Notes under the pieces: model-generated | Databases searched by the model: none | What the model was told of the DNA's origin: nothing | What the model saw: only the letters and a program-made list of their open reading frames with translations | NCBI RefSeq assembly: GCF_001552535.1 | Contig: NZ_BCRJ01000095.1 | Location: 1-46,892 of the forward strand | Direction of reading: 5' to 3' | Origin: Nocardioides jensenii JCM 1364 = NBRC 14755 | Lineage (GTDB): Bacteria; Actinomycetota; Actinomycetes; Propionibacteriales; Nocardioidaceae | Length of the DNA stretch: 46,892 nucleotides | Shown here: in pieces, positions 15,306 to 22,993 of the stretch | Layout of the letters: each line of letters opens with the position of its first letter | Numbering within the stretch: the stretch's first letter is position 1 | Position numbers and translations under genes: made by a program

Positions 15306-16622
15306 TCAGAGGTCGAGGCGGCGTGCGAGGTCGGACCGGAACACGCGGTCAGGATCGAGGCGGCGCAGGCCGGCCCGGAACTCGTCGAGTCGCGGATACA
15401 TCGCGGAGAGGGTCTCTGCGTCGAGTCGGGAGTCCTTGGCCAGGTAGAGCCTGCCCGCGGCAGCCACCACGATCCGGTCCAACTCGGCCAGCAGTGTGCG
15501 GAGGCCGGGGTGCGTGGGAAGGTCGACGGCCAGGGTCCACCCCGACATCGGGAAGGACAGTGGCGCTCGGTTGCCCGGCCCGAACCGCTTCAGCACCGCG
15601 AGGAACGAGGGGTGGCCGGCATCCGCGAGCCGCCGCACGATCTCGACCATGGCCTGTTCCCCAGCATCCGGCACGACGAACTGGTACTGCACGAACCCTC
15701 TCCGCCCGTAGAGCCGGTTCCAGCCCGCGACACCGTCGAGTGGGTGAAAGAAGGCGGGGATGTCAGTGATCTCACCGACCCGGTGCGCCGGGGCCTTGCG
15801 GAACCACATCTCGTTGAACACCTTGGTCGTGGGCCGCGAGATCAGCCAGCCCGGTGCGTACGGCGGGGCGGTCAGCCGCGGTTCGGCCGGCAGCGCTCCC
15901 CCACGACGGCGGTGTCGGACCTGTTGTGCGCTCGCGTGCTCACCACGCGTGAGCACCGACCGGCCGAGGGCACGACCGCTGGCCAGCGTGTCGATCCACG
16001 CGACGGAGTAGGTGTGGTCGTCGTCCGACTCGCGCATCCGCCGCATGAGGGTGTGCAGGTCGGGGACCCGCTCAGTGTCCACCGACATCAGCGAGGTCTC
16101 CACCGGCGTCAGTCTCAGCACGGCCGAGGTGATGATGCCGGTCAATCCCATCCCACCCGCTGTCAGCCAGAAGTCGTCCGTGTCCTGCCCGAGTGTCCGC
16201 GTCGTTCCGTCGGGACCGATCAGGTCGAGCGACTCGACATGCTGGGCGAAGCTGCCGCTGAGATGGTGGTTCTTGCCATGGATGTCACAGGCGATCGCAC
16301 CTCCGACGGAGACGTAGCGCGTGCCGGGGGTCACCGGGACGAAGTAGCCCATCGGCATCACCTGCCGCATCAGGTCATGCAGTGAGGTTCCGGCTGACAC
16401 GGTGGCCACGTGGCGCGTTCTGTCGACCGTGATGCTGGGGGGCCCCGGAGCGAGAACGAGGCCCCCGCTGTTCTGGGCGGCATCGCCGTAGGAACGTCCG
16501 AGCCCACGGGCGAGTACGCCGCGAGGATGCGAGCCGCGCACCAGCCTGCCGAGATCCTCTGCCGGGCTGGGTGTCTGGGCCCAGGACGGAGCGGTGCGGC
16601 CCCAACCGCTCAGCTCAGGCAC
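15306..16622 (-). CDS. dprE1: Decaprenylphosphoryl-beta-D-ribose 2'-oxidase DprE1
   Basis: This 438-aa FAD-dependent oxidase oxidises decaprenyl-phosphoryl-ribose at C2', the first half of the epimerisation. The FAD-binding region shows ARGLGRSYGDAAQNSGG and TRYVSVGGAIACDIHGKNHH, which keeps the His equivalent to H132 of the M. tuberculosis enzyme. The C-terminal substrate domain keeps LYLAKDSR, whose K396 corresponds to K418. The Cys387 position, attacked covalently by benzothiazinones, reads GWTLAVDLP here: Ala365 replaces Cys. GTG 16622 overlaps the ubiA stop by 8 bases (GTGCCTGA). Order ubiA-dprE1-dprE2 gives the whole route from decaprenyl phosphate and PRPP to DPA apart from a phosphatase. 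Confidence 0.94.
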   Translation of the reverse strand: MPELSGWGRTAPSWAQTPSPAEDLGRLVRGSHPRGVLARGLGRSYGDAAQNSGGLVLAPGPPSITVDRTRHVATVSAGTSLHDLMRQVMPMGYFVPVTPGTRYVSVGGAIACDIHGKNHHLSGSFAQHVESLDLIGPDGTTRTLGQDTDDFWLTAGGMGLTGIITSAVLRLTPVETSLMSVDTERVPDLHTLMRRMRESDDDHTYSVAWIDTLASGRALGRSVLTRGEHASAQQVRHRRRGGALPAEPRLTAPPYAPGWLISRPTTKVFNEMWFRKAPAHRVGEITDIPAFFHPLDGVAGWNRLYGRRGFVQYQFVVPDAGEQAMVEIVRRLADAGHPSFLAVLKRFGPGNRAPLSFPMSGWTLAVDLPTHPGLRTLLAELDRIVVAAAGRLYLAKDSRLDAETLSAMYPRLDEFRAGLRRLDPDRVFRSDLARRLDL

Positions 16623-17481
16623 GGAGCACCCCCAGGCACACCACGACCAGCCAGCTCAGCCCGACGACCTGCAGAACCCGGTCACCCCACACGATGTCCT
16701 CCGGCTCGGCTGCCTTGGCGGCGTCGATGTCGACGGCGTAGCGAAGCACTCCGACGATGAACGGCGCTATCGAGATGGTGTGCCAGGGCACTCCACCCGG
16801 GACGTTCTCGGCAAACGCCCACAGGCTGTAGGACAGCACCGTCGCGCTGGCCGCAAGCGACCACACGAAGCGCAGGTAGCTCTCGGTGTAGCGGATCAGC
16901 GAGCGGCGGGTGCCGGCGTCGGACCCGAGCGACCTGATCTCGGAGAACCGTTTGCCCGCGACGATGAACAACGACCCGAACCCTGAGACCAGGAGGAACC
17001 ACTGGGAGATGGGCAGCCCGACGGCCACGCCGCCGGCCAGAGCACGGAGCAGGAACCCGGAGGCCACGATCACCAGGTCGATCACCGGTTCGTGCTTGAG
17101 CCACAGGGCGTACGCCAACTGAATCACCAGGTAGGCCGCCAACAGGACCGCGAAGTCCCGGGACGTGAGCCAGGCGACGACCAGGCTCACGGTGGCCAGA
17201 GCTCCGGCGCACACCGAGGCCGAGACTCGGGTCAGCTCTCCTGATGCGACCGGACGCAGCCGCTTGCGGGGGTGCAACCGGTCGGAGTCGCGGTCCAGGC
17301 AGTCGTTGATGAGGTAGACCGCGCCGGAGGCCAGACAGAAACACAGGAATGCCAGGAGCGTCGGGCCGATGACCGAACGCTCGAGCAGGGTGCCTGCGGC
17401 GAGGGGGGCGGCCAGCACCAGCAGGTTCTTCACCCACTGACGAGGACGCATCCCTCGCACCAGCGCCGCCGTCGTCGTCAC
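16615..17481 (-). CDS. ubiA: Decaprenyl-phosphate phosphoribosyltransferase (UbiA family)
   Basis: This 288-aa, roughly nine-helix membrane enzyme transfers 5-phosphoribose from PRPP to decaprenyl phosphate, the committed step to DPA. The first aspartate-rich motif is NDCLDRDSD (N59, D60, D63, D67) and the second lies in YAVDIDAAKAAEPED near the C-terminus. The N-terminal RPRQWVKNLLVLAAPLAAG, LKHEPVIDLVIVASG and WFLLVSGFGSLFIVAGKR match the actinobacterial DPPR synthase subgroup rather than ubiquinone-type UbiA. GTG 17481 is chosen because a -10 box TACACT lies 7 bases upstream; ATG 17517 would put that box inside the gene. It heads the run ubiA-dprE1-dprE2-membrane protein. Confidence 0.9.
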   Translation of the reverse strand: MTTTAALVRGMRPRQWVKNLLVLAAPLAAGTLLERSVIGPTLLAFLCFCLASGAVYLINDCLDRDSDRLHPRKRLRPVASGELTRVSASVCAGALATVSLVVAWLTSRDFAVLLAAYLVIQLAYALWLKHEPVIDLVIVASGFLLRALAGGVAVGLPISQWFLLVSGFGSLFIVAGKRFSEIRSLGSDAGTRRSLIRYTESYLRFVWSLAASATVLSYSLWAFAENVPGGVPWHTISIAPFIVGVLRYAVDIDAAKAAEPEDIVWGDRVLQVVGLSWLVVVCLGVLRA

Positions 17482-17488
17482 CCGGGAG

Positions 17489-17494
17489 AGTGTA
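17489..17494 (-). promoter_or_regulatory. -10 box of the ubiA-dprE1-dprE2 operon
   Basis: Minus-strand TACACT lies 7 bases before GTG 17481 with no ribosome binding site, which suggests a leaderless mRNA. A plus-strand TAAGGT (17560-17565) sits 7 bases before the divergent flippase start, so both promoters share this 91-bp region. Confidence 0.45.
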
Positions 17495-17572
17495 GGGCCA
17501 CCCGGGCGCCCGACCATGCCGCGCGGCGCTGCGGTGCCTGACAGTTGTGCGAGACCCTCTAAGGTGCAACAC

Positions 17573-18814
17573 GTGTCGAAGAGCAAGCGGAGCATGCCCA
17601 AGTGGCTGCTGGGTGGCGGGTCCATCGCAGTCGCCATGGGCGTCATGAATGTAGCCACCTATGGCTTCACCATGATCGCCGCGCGCCTGCTGGGACCGCA
17701 GGCCTACGGCGCCCTTGCCAGCCTGATGGCGACCCTGTTGGTGATCAGCGTGCTCCAGTTGGGCTTGCAGGCCACTGCCGCCCGCCGGATCTCTGCCGAA
17801 CCCGACCATGTCGGCCAGATCGAGCACACCATCATGCGGGTCACCTACCGGGCTGCCTTGGCCGTCGGCGTACTGCTCGTCGTGCTGACTCCGCTGGTCA
17901 ACTACGTCCTCAAGCTGGACAACCTCGTCGTCGCCGCACTGGTGAGTGTTGCGGCGATTCCCATGACGGTGATGGGTGGTCAGGCCGGCATCCTGCAGGG
18001 TGAACGACGTTGGATGCCGCTGGCCCTGGTCTACATCGCCAACGGCGTACCTCGGCTCCTCATCGGCGTCGCGCTCATCGCGTGGGAACCCAGTGAGCTG
18101 AACGCCATGCTCGGCGTCGTCATCGGACAGTTCGCGCCCGTCGTCGTCGGATGGCTGGCACTGCGCCAGGTGCGACGCCCGGGACAGCGCAGCGACCACC
18201 ACGCCGCACGACCGATGGTTCGTGAGGCGATCCACAACTCCCAGGCCCTGTTCGCGTTCTTCGCGCTCTCCAACGTCGACATCGTGGTCGCGCGCAACGT
18301 GCTCGACTCGCATGATGCCGGGCTCTACGCGGGCGGGCTGATCCTCACCAAGGCAGTCCTGTTCCTGCCCCAGTTCGTGGTGGTTCTCGCGTTCCCGGCG
18401 ATGGCCTCGGCGAGCGAACGACGCCGAGCTCTCACCCGCAGCCTGTCACTGGTCGCCGGACTCGGGGCGGTGGCCATCCTCGGCGCGCTGGTCCTCTCGA
18501 GCCTGGCCATGATCTTCGTCGGTGGCGACGACTACTCCGAGATCCAGTCGAAGCTGTGGCTCTTCGCCATCCTCGGCACCGCACTCTCGATGCTCCAGCT
18601 GCTGGTCTACTCGGTGCTGGCCCGCCAGGGGCAACGCTCCATCTACCTGGTCTGGGCGGCCCTGGTCGTGCTCGTCGGTCTGGGGATGACGGTCAGCAGC
18701 CTCGAGGGCCTGCTCGCGGTCGTGGTCGCCACGGACGCCGTACTGCTTGCGGTGCTGTTCGCCCTCAGCCTCTACCTGGTGCGAACCCCCGCCGCGGAGC
18801 CGTCACCAGTCTGA
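17573..18814 (+). CDS. Polysaccharide flippase-like membrane protein (MATE/Wzx superfamily)
   Basis: This 413-aa protein has about twelve membrane helices. It begins with a basic N-terminus, then GGGSIAVAMGVMNVATYGFTMIAARLLGPQAYGALASLMA, the typical start of lipid-linked oligosaccharide flippases (Polysacc_synt family). A later LFAFFALSNVDIVVARNVLDSHDAGLYAGG also matches that family. It probably moves a lipid-linked glycan across the membrane for the assembly genes around it. It is divergent from ubiA-dprE1-dprE2. GTG 17573 follows AAGGTG, which can be read as a ribosome binding site or, shifted one base, as a -10 box. A perfect hairpin ends it, shared with polA. Confidence 0.78.
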   Translation: MSKSKRSMPKWLLGGGSIAVAMGVMNVATYGFTMIAARLLGPQAYGALASLMATLLVISVLQLGLQATAARRISAEPDHVGQIEHTIMRVTYRAALAVGVLLVVLTPLVNYVLKLDNLVVAALVSVAAIPMTVMGGQAGILQGERRWMPLALVYIANGVPRLLIGVALIAWEPSELNAMLGVVIGQFAPVVVGWLALRQVRRPGQRSDHHAARPMVREAIHNSQALFAFFALSNVDIVVARNVLDSHDAGLYAGGLILTKAVLFLPQFVVVLAFPAMASASERRRALTRSLSLVAGLGAVAILGALVLSSLAMIFVGGDDYSEIQSKLWLFAILGTALSMLQLLVYSVLARQGQRSIYLVWAALVVLVGLGMTVSSLEGLLAVVVATDAVLLAVLFALSLYLVRTPAAEPSPV

Positions 18815-18822
18815 CCGGGTCA

Positions 18823-18856
18823 GGGCTGATCCGACGCGCGTGCGTCGGATCAGCCC
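18823..18856. terminator. 15-bp bidirectional terminator hairpin
   Basis: Positions 18823-18837 pair perfectly with 18842-18856 around a 4-base loop. It lies between the convergent flippase and polA genes, 4 bases from the polA stop. Confidence 0.8.
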
Positions 18857-18860
18857 GAGA

Positions 18861-21566
18861 TCAGTGTGCGGCCTCGTGCCAACTGCGGCCGGTGCCCACC
18901 GAGACGTCCAGGGGAACGGTCAGCTCCGCGGCCGAGCCCATCTCGCGGCGTACCAGCTCCTCGAGGGCGTCCTTCTCCCCCGTGGCCACCTCGAAGACGA
19001 GTTCGTCGTGCACCTGCAGCAGCATGCGCGAGGCGAGACCAGCATCGGCGATCGCCGTGTCGACGTTGAGCATGGCGACCTTGATGATGTCGGCGGCGGA
19101 GCCCTGGATCGGCGCGTTGAGTGCCATGCGTTCGGCCATCTCGCGACGCTGACGGTTGTCGCTGGTCAGATCGGGCAGGTAGCGGCGGCGCCCCATGATC
19201 GTCTCGGTGAAGCCGCTGCGGCGGGCTTCGTCGACGATGCCGTTGAGGTAGTCGCGGATGCCGCCGAAGGTCTCGAAGTAGTCCTCCATCAGCACCCGCG
19301 CGTCGGCCGGCTCGATGCGCAGCTGCTGGGACAGGCCGAACGCCGAGAGCCCGTAGGCCAGCCCGTAGTTCATCGCCTTGATCTTGGCGCGCTGCTCGAC
19401 ACCCACCTCGTCGGCCGGCACGTCGAAGACCTTCGCGGCGGTGATCGAGTGGAAGTCACGACCCGACCGGAACGCCTCGATGAGCTGCTCGTCCTCGGAC
19501 AGGTGCGCCATGATGCGCATCTCGATCTGGCTGTAGTCGGCGGTCAGGAGGCATTCGAAGTCGCCGCCGGTGCCGACGACGAACGCCTCCCGGATCCGGC
19601 GGCCGGCCTCGGTGCGGATCGGGATGTTCTGCAGGTTCGGGTCGGTGCTCGAGAGCCGACCGGTGGCCGCGATGATCTGGTTGTACGTCGTGTGGATGCG
19701 ACCGTCTCCGGCCACGGTCTTGAGCAGGCCCTCCACGGTCTGACGCAACCGGATCACGTCGCGGTGCCGCAGCAGGTGCTGCAGGAACGGGTGCTCGGTC
19801 TTCTCGAACAACGACTGGAGCGCATCGGCGTCGGTGGTGTAGCCGGTCTTGGTGCGCTTGGTCTTGGGCATGTCGAGCTCGTCGAAGAGCACCACCTGCA
19901 GCTGCTTGGGCGAGCCGAGGTTGATCTCCTTGCCGATCACCTCGTAGGCGTCGTCGGCGGCGGCCCTGACCTGGTCGCCGAAGTCGGACTCGAGCCCCTC
20001 GAGATAGTCGGTGTCGACGGCGATGCCGGTCTGCTCCATCGCGACCAACGTGTCGACCAGGGGCAGCTCGACGTCGGCCAGCAGGGCCGTGCCGCCGTGC
20101 TCCTCGACAGCGTCGTCGAGCGCGTCGGCCAGGTCGAGCACCGCACGCGCGGTCAGCATCGCCACGTCGCTGGCCCCGCCGTCGTCGATCGCGTCGAAGC
20201 TCAACTGGTCGGCGTCGCCGGTGTCCTGCTTCAGCTCGCGCTTGAGGTAGCGCAGGGTCAGGTCGGCGAGGTCGTAGGAGCGCTGGTCGGGCTGCACCAG
20301 GTAGGCGGCCAACGCGGTGTCGACGGCGAGACCGCGCAGGGGCCATCCGCGCGCGGCGAGGGCGAGCCGCGGGCCCTTCGCGTCGTGCAGCACCTTGGCC
20401 CGCTCGGGGTCGGCCAGCCACCCGCTGATCGCGGCGTCGTCCTCGGGCGAGATCTCGGTGGCGTCGATCCACGCGGCCGCCCCGGCGCCGGTCGCCAGGG
20501 CGATCGAGACGACGTCGCCGGTGCCGGCCCGCCAGGAGCCCTGCACCGCGACACCGACTCGGTCACTGCCGGATGCGTGCTCCTCGAGCCACGCTGCGAC
20601 AGATCCGGGGACGAGTCGCTCACCGGCCAGCTCGAACCCGCTCTCGTCGACCTCGGGCTCGGTCTCGGGGTCGATGACCTCGATCAGGCGGGTGCGCAGC
20701 TCGCCACGGAACTCGAGCTCGTCGAGCAGCTCGAGGCCGGACGTGCGGTCCCACGGCTGCCGAGCCATCTCGCCGGGGCGCACGGACAGGGTCAGGTCGC
20801 GCACCAGGGCGTTGAGGTGACGGTTGCGGATCACGTCGCCCATGTGCTCGCGCAGTGCCTCGCCCTTCTTGCCAGTGATCTCGTCGGCCCGGGCGATCAC
20901 GTTGTCGAGGCCGTCGTACTGGTTGATCCAGCGGGCCGCGAACCCCGGGCCGACCCCCGGGACGCCGGGCAGGTTGTCGGAGGTCTCGCCGACGATGGCC
21001 GCGAGCTCGGGGTAGCGGTGCGGCGGGAGGCCGTACTTCTCCTCCACCGCGGCGGGCGTGAGCCTGGCGAGGTCACTGACCCCACGCATCGGGTAGAGCA
21101 CCGTCGAGTCGTCGGTGACCAACTGGATGGAGTCACGGTCGCCGGTGAGGATCAGAACTTCCATACCGTCGGCGAGCGCTTGTGTGGTCAGCGTCGCGAT
21201 GATGTCGTCGGCCTCGAAGCCGTCGAGCTCGAGGTGCGGGATGCGCAGGTGGTCGAGCATCTGCTGGATCAGCGGCAGCTGGCTGCGGAACTCGTCGGGC
21301 GTCTTGTTGCGCTTCGCCTTGTATTCGCTGTATTCGGCGAGCCGGAAGGTCTGGCGGGACTTGTCGAACGCCACGGCGACGTGAGTGGGCTGCTCGTCCC
21401 GCAGCACGTTGACCAGCATCGAGGTGAAGCCGTAGACGGCGTTGGTGTGCTGCCCGCTGGCGGTGGAGAAGTTCTCCACCGGGAGCGCGAAGAACGCTCG
21501 GTAGGCCAACGAGTGGCCGTCCAGCAGAAGCAGGCGCGGGCGGGCAGGGCTCTCGGTCTCGGGCAC
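18861..21566 (-). CDS. polA: DNA polymerase I
   Basis: This 901-aa enzyme removes RNA primers and fills gaps in lagging-strand synthesis and repair. The N-terminal 5'-3' nuclease domain (residues 1-~300) shows LLLLDGHSLAYRAFFALP, VAVAFDKSRQTFRLAEY, GFEADDIIATL and TGDRDSIQLV. The central 3'-5' exonuclease-like domain has no DxE motif and is probably inactive for proofreading. The polymerase domain carries motif A DYSQIEMRIMAHLSED, motif B RAKIKAMNYGLAYG and motif C QVHDELVFEV. Residue 734 in motif B is Tyr where E. coli has Phe762; Tyr here favours acceptance of dideoxynucleotides, known in actinobacterial Pol I. GTG 21566 has a -10 box 6 bases upstream. Confidence 0.97.
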   Translation of the reverse strand: MPETESPARPRLLLLDGHSLAYRAFFALPVENFSTASGQHTNAVYGFTSMLVNVLRDEQPTHVAVAFDKSRQTFRLAEYSEYKAKRNKTPDEFRSQLPLIQQMLDHLRIPHLELDGFEADDIIATLTTQALADGMEVLILTGDRDSIQLVTDDSTVLYPMRGVSDLARLTPAAVEEKYGLPPHRYPELAAIVGETSDNLPGVPGVGPGFAARWINQYDGLDNVIARADEITGKKGEALREHMGDVIRNRHLNALVRDLTLSVRPGEMARQPWDRTSGLELLDELEFRGELRTRLIEVIDPETEPEVDESGFELAGERLVPGSVAAWLEEHASGSDRVGVAVQGSWRAGTGDVVSIALATGAGAAAWIDATEISPEDDAAISGWLADPERAKVLHDAKGPRLALAARGWPLRGLAVDTALAAYLVQPDQRSYDLADLTLRYLKRELKQDTGDADQLSFDAIDDGGASDVAMLTARAVLDLADALDDAVEEHGGTALLADVELPLVDTLVAMEQTGIAVDTDYLEGLESDFGDQVRAAADDAYEVIGKEINLGSPKQLQVVLFDELDMPKTKRTKTGYTTDADALQSLFEKTEHPFLQHLLRHRDVIRLRQTVEGLLKTVAGDGRIHTTYNQIIAATGRLSSTDPNLQNIPIRTEAGRRIREAFVVGTGGDFECLLTADYSQIEMRIMAHLSEDEQLIEAFRSGRDFHSITAAKVFDVPADEVGVEQRAKIKAMNYGLAYGLSAFGLSQQLRIEPADARVLMEDYFETFGGIRDYLNGIVDEARRSGFTETIMGRRRYLPDLTSDNRQRREMAERMALNAPIQGSAADIIKVAMLNVDTAIADAGLASRMLLQVHDELVFEVATGEKDALEELVRREMGSAAELTVPLDVSVGTGRSWHEAAH

Positions 21567-21572
21567 GCGTCG

Positions 21573-21578
21573 ACTCTA
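21573..21578 (-). promoter_or_regulatory. -10 box of polA
   Basis: Minus-strand TAGAGT ends 6 bases before GTG 21566. No ribosome binding site is present, so a leaderless mRNA is likely. Confidence 0.5.
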
Positions 21579-21640
21579 TCCACTGGCACCGACGGACGCC
21601 GACCCCCATGGCCGCCTGCGTCCACGTGGAGCGTGGTCGG

Positions 21641-21646
21641 CACAAT
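21641..21646 (+). promoter_or_regulatory. -10 box of the thioesterase gene
   Basis: CACAAT is followed by exactly 6 bases and ATG 21653, which suggests a leaderless transcript divergent from polA. Confidence 0.4.
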
Positions 21647-21652
21647 GGGGCC

Positions 21653-22102
21653 ATGACCGACGGCACCGCACCCGAGTCCCTGGCCGATCTCAGCATCGAG
21701 GAGTTTGTCGCCGCGATGCCTCAGGGCATGGGCAAGCTCAACGAGACCATGGGCATCGAGATCACCGAGATCTCCCGGGACCACATCGTGGCGACGATGC
21801 CGGTCGCGGGCAACACCCAGCCCTACGGCCTGCTGCACGGCGGCGCGTCCGTCGTACTCGCCGAGACACTCGGCTCGATCGGGTCGGCCATCCACGCCTA
21901 CCCCGACAAGATCGCGGTCGGCGTGGACATCAACGCCACCCACCACCGCTCCGCGACCTCCGGCATCGTCACCGGTGTCGCGACGCCGATTCACCGAGGT
22001 CGCACCATGGCGGCGTTCGAGATCGTGATCTCGAACGAGGAGGGCAAGCGGGTCTGCACCTCGCGCATCACCTGCGCGCTGATTCCCGCCGATCGGGCCT
22101 GA
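21653..22102 (+). CDS. PaaI-type hotdog-fold thioesterase
   Basis: This 149-aa protein has one hotdog domain. The active-site region is GLLHGGASVVLAETLGSIGS (HGG at 62-64, Glu71), and NATHHRSATSGIVTGVA and RGRTMAAFEIVISNEEGK are the expected strands. Members hydrolyse acyl-CoA thioesters such as hydroxyphenylacetyl-CoA or 1,4-dihydroxy-2-naphthoyl-CoA; the substrate cannot be read. It is divergent from polA with 86 bp between them. ATG 21653 is preferred over an upstream ATG (21608) because it begins right after a leaderless-type -10 box and the longer N-terminus is not family-like. Confidence 0.88.
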   Translation: MTDGTAPESLADLSIEEFVAAMPQGMGKLNETMGIEITEISRDHIVATMPVAGNTQPYGLLHGGASVVLAETLGSIGSAIHAYPDKIAVGVDINATHHRSATSGIVTGVATPIHRGRTMAAFEIVISNEEGKRVCTSRITCALIPADRA

Positions 22103-22109
22103 TCTACCG

Positions 22110-22136
22110 GCCGAGCCCCGCCAGACGGGCCTCGGC
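22110..22136. terminator. Hairpin between thioesterase and GNAT genes
   Basis: GCCGAGCCCCG (22110-22120) pairs with 22126-22136 with one mismatch and a 5-base loop. It sits between convergent genes. Confidence 0.55.
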
Positions 22137-22152
22137 ATCGGGGGATCGAGGC

Positions 22153-22722
22153 TCAGACGACTTCGCGCTGGCGGCGCAACGAGCGACGCTGGGCCAGAAC
22201 CTGACCGAGCGGCTGGCGGTGAACCACCGACGAGGCCGGACGACGACCCGTCAGCTTCGCGCGTACGACGTGCGTGGGCGCGACCCTCAGCACGGCCTGG
22301 GGCGCCAGTGCCATCCGCGCCAGGAACCGGTGCGCGTCGCGTGAGCTGCTCAGCGAGGCGCCGGCGACGTGCCCGATGCCACGCTCCTCGGCGTGCTGCA
22401 CCGCGGCCTCCATCAGCGCCCGGCCGATGCCACGGCGCCGGAACCTGGGGTGAACGTGAGGCGAGATCGCCTGGACGACCGGATCAAGGTTGATCGGCGA
22501 GAGCACTCCGATGCGGAGGTAGACCGCGCCGGCCAGCTCGCCGTCGTACTCGGCCACGACGATGCGGTCGGTCTCGCTCGCCGCCGCGAGGGCGACGATG
22601 CCCGTCATGTCGTCCTCAGGGGTGCCCGTGACGGGTCGTCGCATCAGGTCGGCCCAGAGGCCCACCAGCTCGCGCACGTCTTCCGGCGTGGCGTCACGCA
22701 GTGCCACCTGCGATCGACTCAT
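22153..22722 (-). CDS. GNAT family N-acetyltransferase
   Basis: This 189-aa protein begins RDATPEDVRELVGLWADLM, a standard GNAT opening. The acetyl-CoA pyrophosphate-binding loop is HPRFRRRGIGRALMEAAVQHA (RRxGxG/A motif), preceded by the beta-4 strand ending QAISPHV. The C-terminal ~45 residues are Arg/Gln rich (RRPASSVVHRQPLGQVLAQRRS) and extend past the domain. The substrate is unknown. ATG 22722 has GGAGG upstream; the frame stays open for 80 further codons but without family similarity, so the shorter start is used. Confidence 0.85.
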   Translation of the reverse strand: MSRSQVALRDATPEDVRELVGLWADLMRRPVTGTPEDDMTGIVALAAASETDRIVVAEYDGELAGAVYLRIGVLSPINLDPVVQAISPHVHPRFRRRGIGRALMEAAVQHAEERGIGHVAGASLSSSRDAHRFLARMALAPQAVLRVAPTHVVRAKLTGRRPASSVVHRQPLGQVLAQRRSLRRQREVV

Positions 22723-22878
22723 CGGTCCTGCCTCCTTCAACCATCGCCCCGAACAGCAGGAGACTACGCCCCGGGAGGGGACCCTGTCATGGGAGTCCCC
22801 CAACACCCGGCTGCTGCGTGCACGTCGCGGCCCACCCGGGCGAGCATTGCGTTGACGTAACGGTTCGCTAACGACGAG

Positions 22879-22898
22879 GGTGTGGTCCATGCCACACC
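22879..22898. repeat. Inverted repeat upstream of livK
   Basis: GGTGTGG (22879-22885) and CCACACC (22892-22898) are perfect inverted copies around TCCATG, about 100 bp before livK. It may be an operator or a leader hairpin. The rest of the 271-base gap 22723-22993 shows a TTGACG (22852-22857) without a convincing -10 partner and nothing else I can assign. Confidence 0.35.
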
Positions 22899-22993
22899 GG
22901 GTCGACGGTCCTACGGTGGCTTCACGCAGGCCGCGCATCCCGGGGTGGGCGCCGGTGGCTATGTGATTCAACCTCTGCAGAAGGGTTCACGAC

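Noticed and set aside
18747..21656. A 969-codon open frame on the plus strand opposite polA
   Set aside because: It mirrors polA exactly, has no family motifs and arises from GC-rich third-position bias of the true gene.
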